DNA of 64,000 bases. Origin: CAVSWT01 sp963746735. GTDB taxonomy: Bacteria > Bacteroidota > Ignavibacteria > Ignavibacteriales > Ignavibacteriaceae. The position numbers were made by a program, and so were the translations under genes. Below the pieces are notes generated by a model. That model had not been told where the DNA came from. It made no database searches and saw nothing but the letters and a program-made list of their open reading frames with translations. This document shows positions 1-10,686 of the stretch, piece by piece; the stretch's first letter is position 1, and the number at the start of each line of letters is the position of its first letter. The stretch covers positions 1 to 64,000 of the forward strand of contig CAVVCO010000032.1 of the NCBI GenBank assembly GCA_963746735.1. Direction: 5' to 3'.

Positions 1-502
1 AAGTTACCGATACTAAAATTACACCTCGTGAAGCCCAATCCTCTCCGCCGTCCATTTCCGGTTCAAAAGCAAAACCTTCACGGTAACCGCCGCCGTGTAT
101 CCACATAGCTACTGGAAGTTTCTTATCCGTTTGGCCTGCTGCGGGAGTCCATACATTTAAATAAAGACAGTCTTCGCTGAATGGAGCCGAACCACTTGCC
201 CGCCATTCTTTGCCGTAAAAGCTGTTGGGATCCCATGTTACCTGTTCAGAAGCAGCACCATATTTATCTGCTGTTTTAATTCCTTTCCAGGGCACAACTG
301 GCTGCGGTTCCTTCCAGCGTAAATTGCCTACCGGAGGTGCTGCAAAAGGAATTCCCTTATATGCAATAATTCCTTTTGTTGGAGTCTGCTCCCCAATTAC
401 CTGTCCGCCTTCAATGGTCAATACAGGATTAGAATCTTTTCCACTGCAAGAAACCAATACAGATAACGAACAAATTAAAAGAAAGTAAAATAATTTTTTC
501 AT
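1..502 (-). CDS. Carboxylesterase type B lipoprotein, N-terminal part (cut by window edge)
   Basis: Reading the minus strand from the ATG at 502 gives 167 codons with no stop before the window edge. The product starts with a lipoprotein signal (MKKLFYFLLICSLSVLVSCS, lipobox LVSC), then shows carboxylesterase family features: AYKGIPFAAPPVGNLRW, the EDCLYLNVWTP signature and MWIHGGGY, which forms the oxyanion hole. The catalytic Ser, Glu and His lie beyond the left edge. It should be an outer-membrane or periplasmic ester hydrolase of PF00135; the substrate cannot be told. The frame is clean here, without the indels seen in many other genes of the window. Confidence 0.88.
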   Translation of the reverse strand, partial: MKKLFYFLLICSLSVLVSCSGKDSNPVLTIEGGQVIGEQTPTKGIIAYKGIPFAAPPVGNLRWKEPQPVVPWKGIKTADKYGAASEQVTWDPNSFYGKEWRASGSAPFSEDCLYLNVWTPAAGQTDKKLPVAMWIHGGGYREGFAFEPEMDGGEDWASRGVILVSVT

Positions 503-840
503 AATACGTCCGGGTATTTGTTCAATAAAAGATTGTTAGCTTTTGTAAATATAATAAAAAGGTGAGTTTTCATCCTCTATTTAATTGATTATTATATTTT
601 GGGCAGCCGAAGTAATATTTGCAAAAGGTATGATTTAACTTTTCTTTTTATAATACTTCACTTTAGCTAAGGCTTGAATTGACTTTTAAGCTGTATTAGT
701 AATTCACATTAAATCTAGCAAAATGATCAGGTTGATTTACAGGTTATGCGGCCTTTAATTTCACACTCAGAACTGATTCCGCCTTGCTCAATAGAAAAAT
801 CTTCTTCACAGATTCTAACTTTATTATAGGCATATTTGAA
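503..840. other. Intergenic stretch, no convincing gene
   Basis: This 338-base gap lies between two minus-strand genes. The reading frame of the downstream esterase stays open for about 34 codons after its TAA at 841-843, but the extra peptide resembles nothing I know, and the stop is probably real. No tRNA or clear hairpin was seen. The promoter of the carboxylesterase gene should lie at the low-coordinate end. Confidence 0.4.
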
Positions 841-1983
841 TTATTTCCCAGACTTCATCTTAATTTCCTCAAGCCGGCTTTTGTAATATTCAATAATAGT
901 GGAATTCTGTTCAACACTTTTTTTATAAGCAATGCTGTAATTTTTTTCTGCTTCTGCTAAATTATTATTTTGTTCAAAGGCAAGCCCCAAATAGCCGTAA
1001 CCCGCAGGAGAATTTGGAAACGCTTCAGCTTCATATTTAAAAACATCTATTGCATCATTCAGTCTTTTTGCATTCAGCACTTGAAATCCAAATTCAGTTA
1101 ACAATCTTTCGGGGATTTTCAAATCATAACCGTAATCCAGGCTCAGCTTTTTAAAGTAAGCTTTAAGTGTGTCTAAGTTGCCCGCGGCAGACATTGTGGA
1201 CGGAACTTTATAATCACCGTAAGTAAACTGCAATCCGTTGTACAAAGTTATTAATGCACTGTAAGAATAAGATTCATTATCCAGCATTGTATAATACCAT
1301 AACAAATTTTCCCCGGCTTTTTTATTTATTACTTCAGTCAGCTTGCTTATGGATTCGGAAAAGTAAGGGTCATTGCCGACCATAATAAGAAGAAATTTAG
1401 GATGTTCATATTTTGAGGGAAGGGCTTCTTCTGCAAGCGAGGAAAGATAATCAAATTTATCTTTGTCGTATGGGCTGGAAATAATAAAAGAATTGAAAAT
1501 TTCCGGCTGCTTTAATAAAGCATAAAATGTAAATGCGCCTGTAATTGAATGGCTGAATAAAATATTAAATGGCTGTGTTCTGTAATTTGCATTAATATAT
1601 TCTTGCAGTTCATCTTTTATGAATGAGAGAAATTTGTCTGCTGCCGAATGGTCAATTTCGTTTAAATCAAGATTAATATTTTTTATATCGATTCCTACAA
1701 CAATGTGTTTGGGAATTATTTGAGTTTCTGCAAGATAAGATTCCGTTCCCACAGCATGCTTAAAATTCTGCTCGCTGTTAAGCACATATAAAACCGGGTA
1801 TCGTTCGTTGGTTGAATTATATTCATCTGGAAGATTAACTATAATTTGTCTTTCCTGGTTTAAGACTTTTGAATTTATAGTAATAATTTTTCCAATAGAA
1901 AATGATTCGCTTTCTGATTGGGCAAATGCACTGCTTATGCTGATTAATAATAACAAGGCAAAGAGTTTAATTAATAATTTCAA
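841..1983 (-). CDS. Secreted esterase (esterase D / putative esterase family) with C-terminal TPR
   Basis: This 380-residue protein has a signal peptide (MKLLIKLFALLLLISISSAFAQ). An alpha/beta-hydrolase domain of the PF00756 type covers about residues 30-270: it opens with QRQIIVNLPDEYN and ERYPVLYVLNS, and the nucleophile elbow reads FSHSITGAF, near residue 145. The usual elbow is GHSxGG, so the first Gly is replaced by Ser, but the Ser nucleophile and the following Gly remain. The last 80 residues form a TPR-like helical pair (AGYGYLGLAFEQNNNLAEAEKNY). Such proteins often act on siderophore or acyl esters outside the cytoplasm. The substrate is unknown. The start fits the signal peptide. 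Confidence 0.8.
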   Translation of the reverse strand: MKLLIKLFALLLLISISSAFAQSESESFSIGKIITINSKVLNQERQIIVNLPDEYNSTNERYPVLYVLNSEQNFKHAVGTESYLAETQIIPKHIVVGIDIKNINLDLNEIDHSAADKFLSFIKDELQEYINANYRTQPFNILFSHSITGAFTFYALLKQPEIFNSFIISSPYDKDKFDYLSSLAEEALPSKYEHPKFLLIMVGNDPYFSESISKLTEVINKKAGENLLWYYTMLDNESYSYSALITLYNGLQFTYGDYKVPSTMSAAGNLDTLKAYFKKLSLDYGYDLKIPERLLTEFGFQVLNAKRLNDAIDVFKYEAEAFPNSPAGYGYLGLAFEQNNNLAEAEKNYSIAYKKSVEQNSTIIEYYKSRLEEIKMKSGK

Positions 1984-2204
1984 TTAATTTATTCCTTTAT
2001 AAAAGTTTGGTTTCTTTAAAAAATTTGTGGGGACAATATCATCCTTAAGGGCGGTCTATCACAATAGAACAAATGCGCTAATTAATTGTAATAACTTTTT
2101 ACTATCTTGGAATTAAATTTCCAATTCATTTTAACTCTCTCAATTTTTAATTATTAAAATTCAATTGAGCCAATGCTCTATGAATTTAAGAAAGGATATT
2201 TATT

Positions 2205-3154
2205 ATGGCTGACAAAAAAATTATTGCCGTTACAGGTGCAACAGGTGCTCAGGGGGGAGGGTTAGTAAATGCTATTTTAAAAGATTCGGGCGGGGAATTT
2301 ATTCCACGCGCAATTACCCGCAACGCTAATTCAGATAAAGCAAAAGCATTGTCAAGTAAAGGTGTTGAAGTTGTAGAAGCCGATCTTGATGATGTTGAAA
2401 GCTTAAAGAAAGCATTCAAAGGTGCATACGGCGCTTATTGTGTTACTAATTACTGGGAACATTATTCTCCGGAAAAAGAAAACCAGCAAGTAAAAAATAT
2501 GGCTGAAGCTGCAAAAGCAGATGGTGTTTCTCATGTCATTTGGTCAACTCTTGAAGACACCCGTAACTGGGTTCCTTTAAGTGATGATAGAATGCCGACG
2601 TTGATGGAAAAATATAAAGTTCCTCACTTTGACGGCAAAGGAGAATCGGATAAATATTTTAATGAAGCAGGCGTACCGGTAACTTTTATGTTGGCATCTT
2701 TTTACTGGGATAACCTTATTTACTTTGGAATGGGTCCCAAGAAGGGGCCGGACGGCAAACTTGCAATTACATTCCCCATGGATGATAAAAAGCTGGCAGG
2801 TATTGCTGCAGATGATATTGGAAAATGTGCTTACGGAATTTTTAAAGCCGGTAATAAGTATATTGGGAAAACTCTAGGAATTGCCGGTGATCACTTATCC
2901 GGTATGAAATGGCAGAAAAATTATCTACAGCCCTAGGAAAGGAAATAAAATACAATGCTGTTCCGCCTGAAGTGTTTCGCAGTTTTGGATTTCCAGGTGC
3001 AGAAGATATAGGAAACATGTTCCAGTTCCATAGAGATTTTCAAAAAGACCATCTTGAAATGCGTGATATTAAAAGATCAAAATCAATCAATCCTGAACTG
3101 AAAAACTTTGATCAATGGTTGGCTGAAAATAAGAATAAAATTCCGCTTGAGTAG
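2205..3154 (+). CDS. NmrA-like NAD(P)-binding oxidoreductase (one frameshift)
   Basis: A Rossmann start (IIAVTGATGAQGGGLVNAIL) and the typical NmrA/HSCARG course (ADLDDVESLKKAFKGAYGAYCVTNYWEHYSPEKE) identify an SDR-type NmrA family protein of about 315 residues. The ORF stops at 2936, but the remaining family sequence (MAEKLSTALGKEIKYNAVPP to the end) continues in another frame from about 2905. The junction is a short A run (GGTATGAAATGG); one extra A would join the two pieces, so a base is probably missing there. It is known as a redox-sensing or quinone/NAD(P)H-binding family; no active-site Tyr-Lys motif of classical SDRs is expected. It converges on the next gene at a strong bidirectional terminator. 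Confidence 0.85.
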
Positions 3155-3160
3155 TAAAAT

Positions 3161-3193
3161 ACAAACCCGGTTTCTCAAAGAAACCGGGTTTGT
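3161..3193. terminator. Perfect 15-bp hairpin, bidirectional terminator (copy 1 of hairpin family)
   Basis: Two 15-base arms (acaaacccggtttct and its complement) enclose a CAA loop, exactly between the convergent NmrA and BaiN-type genes. It belongs to the dispersed family with AAACCCAATTTCT arms described in the findings; this copy carries two compensating changes (AAACCCGGTTTCT), which keep the pairing. Confidence 0.85.
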
Positions 3194-3205
3194 TAAAATT
3201 ATCTT

Positions 3206-4429
3206 TTATTTCATTGAATTAGCAGCCATCCAGCTTGTCGTCCATGCAGACTGAAAGTTAAAGCCACCCGTTAAAGCATCGATATTTAAAACTTCTCCCG
3301 CAAAATATATATTGGGCAAAATTTTACTTTGCATAGTTTTAAAATCAACTTCTTTTAATGATACTCCGCCGCTGGTTACAAACTCTTCTTTGAATGTGCT
3401 TTTGCCCGTCACCTTAAATTTTGCTTGTGCTAATTCTTTTGCAAGATTGTTTAATAATGGATTAGAAATATCATTCCATTTTAAGGTTGATGAGATTCCT
3501 GAAGCAGCAGTAATTCTTTCCCAAAGTCTTAAAGGAATATTAAACAAAGGATAAGTAGAAATAATTTTTTTAGATGACGATAGTTTAACATTTTTTAATT
3601 CACTAACTAATTTGCTTAAGCTGAATTTCGGAATAAAATTAATTTCAATTTCAAAGTTGTAATTCATCGAACTTAATTCACGTGCGGCAAAAGCAGAAAG
3701 TTTTAATATAGCTGGGCCGCTTAGTCCCCAATGTGTAATTAACAATGGGCCGGATGATTTATAATTTGTATCAGTAATTTTTATTTCAACATTCTGAACT
3801 GAAATACCCGGAATATCTTTAAGCCGTTCATCTTTAATGTTAAAAGTGAATAAAGAAGGAACCGGTTTTATTATTTCATGTCCAAGCTGGTTTAAGATAT
3901 TCCAGATTTGTTCACTGCTTCCTGTAGTAATTAATAAATTATCTGCTTCATATTCTGTATTATCAGAACAACTTACTTTCCAATTTTTAGCTGTTGATTG
4001 ATTTATCATTTCAACATTTTTCTTAGTCAAAACTTTAATGTTGTGTTTTTTTGCTTCATTCAAAAAGCAATCAATTATGGTTTGCGAGTCATCTGTGATT
4101 GGGAAAACTCTTCCGTCTTCTTCTGTTTTTAATTTTACTCCTCTGTTTTCAAACCATTTTATTGTATCAGTTGTAGTGAATTTATTAAAAGGCCCGATTA
4201 ATTCTTTTTCTCCTCTAGGATAAAATTTTGATAGTTCAATTGGATTGCTGATTGAATTAGTAACATTGCATCTTCCGCCGCCTGATATTTTAACCTTGCT
4301 TAAAAGCTTGTTTGATTTTTCAAGAATTATAACTTCATCATCCGGATTTTTATCTGCATAATTTATTGCTCCAAAAAATCCCGCAGCACCTCCACCGATT
4401 ACTAATAATGTTTTTTTCAAATTGACCAT
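3206..4429 (-). CDS. BaiN/RdsA-family NAD(P)/FAD-dependent oxidoreductase (HI0933-like)
   Basis: This is an intact 407-residue flavoprotein. The FAD dinucleotide fold is at the N-terminus (LLVIGGGAAGFFGAINYA), followed by the family hallmark KISGGGRCNVTNS, the middle domain (HWGLSGPAILKLSAFAAREL) and the C-terminal FAD motif IYFAGEVLNIDALTGGFNFQ. Length and motif order match the HI0933/YhiN family. Members related to BaiN reduce bile-acid intermediates, but most are uncharacterised, so only a cytoplasmic redox role is safe. The gene stands alone and is read toward the NmrA gene. Confidence 0.9.
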   Translation of the reverse strand: MVNLKKTLLVIGGGAAGFFGAINYADKNPDDEVIILEKSNKLLSKVKISGGGRCNVTNSISNPIELSKFYPRGEKELIGPFNKFTTTDTIKWFENRGVKLKTEEDGRVFPITDDSQTIIDCFLNEAKKHNIKVLTKKNVEMINQSTAKNWKVSCSDNTEYEADNLLITTGSSEQIWNILNQLGHEIIKPVPSLFTFNIKDERLKDIPGISVQNVEIKITDTNYKSSGPLLITHWGLSGPAILKLSAFAARELSSMNYNFEIEINFIPKFSLSKLVSELKNVKLSSSKKIISTYPLFNIPLRLWERITAASGISSTLKWNDISNPLLNNLAKELAQAKFKVTGKSTFKEEFVTSGGVSLKEVDFKTMQSKILPNIYFAGEVLNIDALTGGFNFQSAWTTSWMAANSMK

Positions 4430-4757
4430 TTAAGTTGTTAAAATAGAATAATTAAATATATGTAAATTAAGAATGTTATTTTTCAGTGCATGTCCTATTC
4501 ACATCCCGGTGATAGCTTAAAAAATAGGATATACAACCGTTTCAACGGTTTACCCATAATGGCTGTCAACTTGCGTAAATTTATCTAATAATTAATATCT
4601 TACCAACTTTGATAGATGTAAATGTGGCGTTGAGCGAATGTGTTATAAATCTATTCCTCGTTAAAAATTTTAAACCTTCGTGATAGAATTGTGACATCCT
4701 GCCTGCATTTTGCCATCCCAAATAAATTATGTGTAATAATAAAAAGGAGCAGGTGTT
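4430..4757. other. Intergenic region with small inverted repeat
   Basis: This is a 328-base divergent gap. It holds a small hairpin at 4535-4550 (AACCGT-TTCA-ACGGTT) inside a stretch of the interspersed-repeat style (caaccgtttcaacggttt, then acccataatggctgtcaac) that recalls the element at 25125-25310. The ribosome-binding site AAGGAG of the next gene is near 4744. No coding potential was recognised. Confidence 0.45.
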
Positions 4758-5937
4758 ATGAGTGCAAAACAAATTTTCCCATTTCTTTTCTTGATTGTAT
4801 TAGCTTCGTTCTTCGGCTGTCAAAAGAATGACATGAGTTCAATCGACAGTCCTGTTAATTCCGACCAGGCAGACGCTTTGGCAAAGCATGGTGATGATGA
4901 CGGACTTTTCGGAAATTACTTTGCTGTTTACACTTTATCAAATGCTGCAGCAGGAAATGAAGTAATGGTTTATTCCAGGTCGCATAACGGAAGATTAAGC
5001 TTTTCAGGTTCGTATTCAACCGGCGGAACCGGAACTGGTGCAGGATTAGGTTCACAGGGTGCAGTTGTTAATGCAGGAAGATTTATATTTGCAGTAAATG
5101 CAGGCAGCAATGATATATCTGTTTTATCAATAACCAAACACGGATTGTCTTTAGTTGATAAAAAGCCTTCGGGCGGAACAACTCCAATCAGTTTAACTAG
5201 TTCATGGCAGACTGCTTTATGTTTTAAATTCCGGTGGCTCAGGTAATATCACAGGGTTTAAAATTTCTCACGATGGGACTTTATCAGAAATTTCGGGTTC
5301 AACAAGACCATTAAGCACTGGGGCATCAGCTCCTGCACAAATTGAATTTAATCCATGGGGAAACGTTTTAGTTGTAACAGAAAAAGCTACAAATGTAATT
5401 AGCTCATATTCAGTTGGGTACAATGGAATTGCAAATGGGCCGACTGTAACCGCATCTGCAGGCGACACTCCATTTGGTTTCGAATTTGATAGAAGAGGAA
5501 GATTAATTGTATCAGATGCTTTTGGCGGTGGTGCTGGTGCAGGCGCTATGTCTTCATATAATGTAAGTGCAAGCGGTGTGGATTTAATTACCGGGCCAGT
5601 TGCAAATACTCAAACTGCTCCATGCTGGGTGGTTATAACTAAAAATGGAAATTTGCTTATACATCAAATACCGGAACAGGCTAATATTTCCGGCTATAAA
5701 ATTAAACATGACGGAAGTATAGTTTTATTTAATGACGGCGGAAATACAGGTTCAACCGGAGATGGTTCAAAACCAATTGATATGGCAATTAGTAATAACT
5801 CACAATATTTATATTGCTTGAATGCGGGCAATCAGACAATTAGTGTTTTTAGAATTAATAATGGCCATGGAAATCTTTATCCGATACAAACAGTATCTGG
5901 TTTGCCGGCTGGTGGTGCTGGTTTAGCAGCTAATTAA
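4758..5937 (+). CDS. Lipoprotein beta-propeller of lactonase/YncE type (frameshifted)
   Basis: After a signal peptide ending in the lipobox SFFGC, the protein is a chain of about 45-residue propeller blades: VYTLSNAAAGNEVMVYSR, FIFAVNAGSNDISVLSI, and at the end YLYCLNAGNQTISVFRI. This is typical of 6-phosphogluconolactonase-like and YncE-like proteins (PF10282). The frame breaks near 5200 and is picked up in another frame (VHGRLLYVLNSGGSG). Inside the second piece a short nonsense stretch near 5650-5683 turns into KFAYTSNTGTGNISGY when read with one base added and one removed, so two compensating indels hide there. The protein is about 390 residues, exported and probably surface-bound. Its enzymatic role is unproven. 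Confidence 0.8.
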
Positions 5938-5956
5938 TATTTGAAATTAAGCGATA

Positions 5957-6034
5957 GGTCATTCTGAGCGGAGCGAAGAATCTCAAGATTACGATTTTGA
6001 ATTCTTAGAGATATTTCACTTCGTTCAATATGAC
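5957..6034. repeat. Interspersed imperfect palindrome (ATTCTGAGCGGAGCGAAGAATCTC type)
   Basis: The left arm ggtcattctgagcggagcgaagaatctc is answered by gagatatttcacttcgttcaatatgacc, giving an imperfect inverted repeat of about 78 bases directly behind the propeller gene. Elements with this look are common between genes in Bacteroidota and related genomes. It is non-coding. Confidence 0.6.
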
Positions 6035-6078
6035 CAGGACATTCATTTGCGTAACTTCAGTTAATTATCTTTTTTTTA

Positions 6079-6111
6079 ACAAACCCAATTTCTCAAAGAA
6101 ATTGGGTTTGT
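6079..6111. terminator. Hairpin terminator, 15-bp perfect stem (copy 2 of hairpin family)
   Basis: The arms acaaacccaatttct and agaaattgggtttgt enclose a CAA loop. The hairpin lies between the propeller gene and the hybrid sensor, in the position expected for transcription stop of the former. Confidence 0.75.
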
Positions 6112-6236
6112 ATATTTGTCCTCATCAATTGAAATTTGAAATGCAAAAAAAGGAAGTATCTTCTTTTGCTTTTTTAAATCCAATCATATAATTTCCATTA
6201 CTCTAACTTCCCCCAATTATTCCTGGTAGAATTAAT

Positions 6237-9200
6237 TTGAAGAAAAATGCTAAAAATACTATTAGGCTTTTTTTATTGAATTCATTCAATATACTAATGT
6301 ATGCTTTGTTATTTTTTAATTTTCTTTTCGTAAATCAAACCAGCGCTCAATTTTCTTCCTCAAACATTAATCAAACTATTGAAAACCGGTTATCCAAAAA
6401 TTACATATTACAGTACGGATGTTTACAATGCGTATTCGCAAAACTGGGCCGCTGTTCAAGATAGCACAGGGGTTATGTATTTTGGAAATGGTAATGGAAT
6501 ATTAACCTATGATGGAACAATGTGGAATCTTATAACCCTGCCCAACGAAGCAGCGGTTTTTGCTTTGGCAATTGATAAAAATAATAGGATTTATGTAGGC
6601 GCAGAAAGTGAGATAGGTTATCTTGATGCGGATCAGTATGGCAGATTATACTATGTTTCTTTGGCACCGCAATTAAATGAAGATGATAAAGATTTTTCAG
6701 CATGTAGAAATGTTTTCTGTACTTCAAAAGGAGTTTATTTTCAAACTAATGAAGAGCTGATGTTATGGGATGGAAAGGAATTAAAAGTATGGAAAGCCGG
6801 TGAAAATAGATTCTTTTGGGCAACAGAGGCGAATGATAATATATATATAAGTGTTAAAAATAAAGGATTAATGCAGCCTATCAATGGGGAAATGAAGTTA
6901 ATAAATAATGGAGAATATTTTAAAAACTTAGATGTTTTTGTTGCTCTGCCTTATGATAAAAATCATATCTTGTTCGCTACATTAAAGAATGGTTTATTTT
7001 TATATGACGGCAATAATATTTCCCAATTTAAAACTGAAAATGATAAATACTTAAAAGATAATAATATCTATTGCGGTACTTTGCTTTCAGATTCAACATT
7101 TGCTTTCGGAACATTGCAAGCTGGTTTAGTAATTATTAATAAAAAGGGAAAACATCTTCTAACACTTAATGATGAAAGAGTATTGAATTCTTTAATGGTA
7201 TTTGGACTTTATGAAGATAGAACAAATATTTTGTGGGCTGTTTTAAATGACGGGATTGCTAAACTTGAATATCCCTCACCTTTTTCAAAGTTTACAATCA
7301 GTCCTCAATCAAAAGAAAATGTTTGGCAAATTATAAAATTTAATAATACCATTTATGCCGGCACTGATAAAGGTTTATATTATTTTGCAAATGGTACATT
7401 TCATTCAATTGAAGGGGCAAACCAAAGAGTTTGGTATTTGCTGCAAAAAAATAATTCATTGTTAGTTGCTTTAGATACCGGGTTATTTCTTTTAACAGAT
7501 GAATCGCAAACTTTGATTCAAATAAATGATCTGGCAATTAATTCAATGACAAGTTCAAAATTAGATTCAAACAGAATATTTATAGGTTCTGCATTAGGGT
7601 TAAGTTCTATTTATTATAAAAACGGCAAATGGAATAATGAAAAAAACATTCCCGGAATTCATGGTTCAACATACGATGTTATTGAGATGCCTAATGGGAA
7701 TTTATGGTTAGAGACTAATGTAAACTACATTTGGAAAGTTTCATTTCAAAACAAAGACGATGCATTACATCTTAAGCAGCCTATAGTAAAAAAATATAAT
7801 ACTGAAAATGGTCTTCCGAATGATCTTGGGCAATTATTTTCCTTTGAAGATAATGTGATTTTTTCTTCCATAAGCTATAGTAACGATATATATTCTTATA
7901 ATAAATCTGAAGATAAATTTATACTTGAAAAAGTATTTAATGACTTAATTGGTTTACGAACTAAGGATTTTCATCTTTCTTCAATTGATAATGAAGGGAA
8001 TATATGGTTTCATAAAAAAGCTGATGGAAATACTGTGGGTAATTTAGTTGCCTGGAAACTTAATAATGGAAATTATAAAGTAGAAGATTTAAAAGAAGAA
8101 AGCATAATAAAGAACATAGGCGGAGGGTTTTTATATGATGCAGTCAATCATTTTATAATATATGGTGGAAAAGGAGAGTTAATAAAACATGATTTAAATG
8201 TTGAAGGGAAACAAGATTCAATATTTAACACTCATATTAGTAAAGTTATTTTTAATAACGATTCACTATTGTATGGCGGAATAAGGTTTGCATCAAACAA
8301 TGAAATATTTGAACAAAAATTACCTTTTTATAATAATAAATTTCGCTTTCAATATTCTGCCTTAAGTTATCACGATGAAAAAGCTAAATCAATATCAATA
8401 TTATCTTGAAGGCTTTGATAAACGTTGGTCTGATTGGTCGGGAGAGACTCAAAGTGATTATACAAACCTTTCAGAAGGTAATTATATTTTTCATGTCAGA
8501 GCAAAAAATATATACGGGTATATAGGCAATGAAGATAAATATGCTTTCATAATTTTAGCTCCCTGGTACAGAAGCTGGTGGTCTTTCATTTTATATGGAT
8601 TAGTCTTTTTGGGATTTGTGTCGGTAATTATTAAGTGGAGAGTAAATCATTTTAAAAAAGAAAAAATAGCACTTGAAAAAGTTGTTAAAGAAAGAACAAG
8701 CCAAATATCTGCACAAGCAAAACAACTTGCAGAACAAGCAGAGCAATTAAAAGAAGTTGATAAACAAAAAGCACGTTTCTTTGCAAATATCTCCCATGAA
8801 TTTAGAACTCCTCTAACTTTAATAAAAGGGCCCGTTGATAGCGCTTTGGAAACTTCAAATGAATACATATCGCAAGAAGATAAATTAATGATTCGTAATA
8901 ATACCAACAGATTATTACGATTGGTTAATCAATTATTAGATCTTTCAAAGCTTGATGCAAAAAATTTAGAATTAAATCCTAATAAGGGAGATATATTTGG
9001 ATTTTTAAGAGCGGTTGGTTCTGCGTTTACATCTTATGCAGATCAGAGAAGTATAAAATATCATATTAATATTCCTGAAGTCAAGCTAATGACGATGTTT
9101 GATCAGGATAAATTAGAAAAAATTATTTATAACCTTTTATCGAATGCTTTTAAATTTACTCCAATTAACGGAGAGATTTCATTTAATACTTTTTTCAATA

Positions 9201-10318
9201 ATGATTTTCTAAAAATTGAAATATCAGATACAGGTATTGGAATTCCATCCGAAAATCTTCCTTTTGTTTTTGATCGCTTTTTCCAATCTGATAACTCTTT
9301 AACAAGAGAATATGAAGGAACAGGCATTGGCCTTTCCTTAACAAAAGAATTAATTGTATTGATGAGTGGAAATATTGATGTTGAAAGCAAGCCTGGCTTA
9401 GGTTCTAAGTTTACTATTGAAATACCTGTTAAAGAAATCCCGGGAGCAATGGATGAATCTGAACCAACCGAATTCAAGCCTCAATCATTTCTTATAGAAA
9501 CACCAGTTGATAAATCATTAACAGAAGTTAAAGAAAAGGATAAACCAGAGAAACCGATTATATTAATTGTAGAAGACAACAATGATATGAGAGGATTTAT
9601 TAAAAAAGAATTAGTAAATAATTACCAAATAATTGAAGCTTCAAATGGAGTGCAAGGATTCGAAACAGCAAAAAAAGAAATCCCGGATTTAGTAATTACA
9701 GATCTTATGATGCCTAAAATGGATGGAATGTCTTTGTGTAACATGCTGAAGAAAGATGAATACACCAATCACATCCCCGTTATAATGTTAACTGCAAAAG
9801 CCGGGCAAGAAAATAAAATTGAGGGATTAGAAATTGGAGCCGATGATTATCTTACTAAACCTTTTGACAGAAAAGAACTTTACGTAAGAGTTAACAATTT
9901 AATTCATCAAAGAGAAGAATTACGTAAAAAATTCAGCCGTGAAATTATTCTCCAGCCGCGAAATATAAAAATCAGCAGCATGGATGAACAATTCCTTAAA
10001 AAGGTTGAAAATCTAATTGAAGAAAATATTTCAAATGAAAATTTTGGTGCGACTGAAATACAAAATGCTCTGGCAATAAGCAGAGCTCAACTGCATCGAA
10101 AAATGAAAGCAATTACCGATCAGGCTCCTGGAGAATTTATTAGGCGTTATAGGTTGGAAAGAGCTGCTCAATTATTAAAAAATAAAGGTGGCAATGTAAC
10201 TGAAATTGCTTATGCTGTCGGCTTTGGCAGTCTCTCCTATTTTACCCGCAGTTTTAGAGAACTTTTTAATCAATCTCCGTCAGAATATGCCTCCCAAAAC
10301 AATCCGGATAAAAAGTAA
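6237..10318 (+). CDS. Hybrid two-component regulator: propeller sensor, Y_Y_Y, histidine kinase, receiver, AraC (two frameshifts)
   Basis: Reconstructed length is about 1360 residues. The TTG at 6237 starts a signal/anchor peptide (FNILMYALLFFNFLFVNQTSA). Residues about 50-700 are regulator-propeller blades (WAAVQDSTGVMYFGNGNGIL). A Y_Y_Y domain (YYLEGFDKRWSDWS) and a membrane helix (FILYGLVFLGFVSVIIKW, about 780-800) follow. The kinase has the phospho-His in FFANISHEFRTPL (about 854), the N box NLLSNAFKFT, DTGIGIP and GTGIGLSL. The receiver Asp is in ITDLMMPKMDG (about 1156). The C-terminus is an AraC DNA-binding domain (VTEIAYAVGFGSLSYFTRSF). Frames break near 6380 and in the A run near 8380. 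These proteins sense extracellular ligands, often sugars, and switch on neighbouring genes. The same-strand exoprotein genes just downstream are candidate targets. Confidence 0.93.
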
Positions 10319-10686
10319 TCTCTATTTCAAAACAAATAATTCTTCATAAAGCCGAAATTAAATGATCGAAAACGTTTAAAACCTGCAATTTTAAGCGTTT
10401 GCTGATCACATGAGATTATAGTTCAAACTTTTGTAACAATAGGGCAAGCATTCTCAATTTTCAATTCTTACGTTTGAAACAATTCATTTTGTCATCCGAT
10501 TTTAAGTTTAGAAATCAAGCTTTTATAAACTGAACACTATAAAATCATCTCATTCCGACCATATTAAATAATTAATTGATTAAGAAATCAGACAGAAGTA
10601 ATGTCTGTAAATACTATAGGTGATTTTTGAAATGGAGCTATCAGTAGTTAACTAATTATTTTTAATAATTTATAAGGAAGAGAAAG
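10319..10686. other. Intergenic region, no gene seen
   Basis: This gap of 368 AT-rich bases lies between the hybrid regulator and the exoprotein island. It should carry the promoter of the island and possibly the operator of the regulator, but I cannot point to a clear direct or inverted repeat. A purine-rich ribosome-binding site (aaggaagag) ends it. Confidence 0.4.

Noticed and set aside
225..488. Plus-strand 87-codon open frame
   Set aside because: It lies fully on the opposite strand of the carboxylesterase gene, which has strong family motifs; the plus-strand peptide has none.
740..841. Extension of the esterase past its stop (34 open codons)
   Set aside because: The TAA is clean, the TPR ends naturally before it, and the extra peptide shows no family similarity that I recognise.
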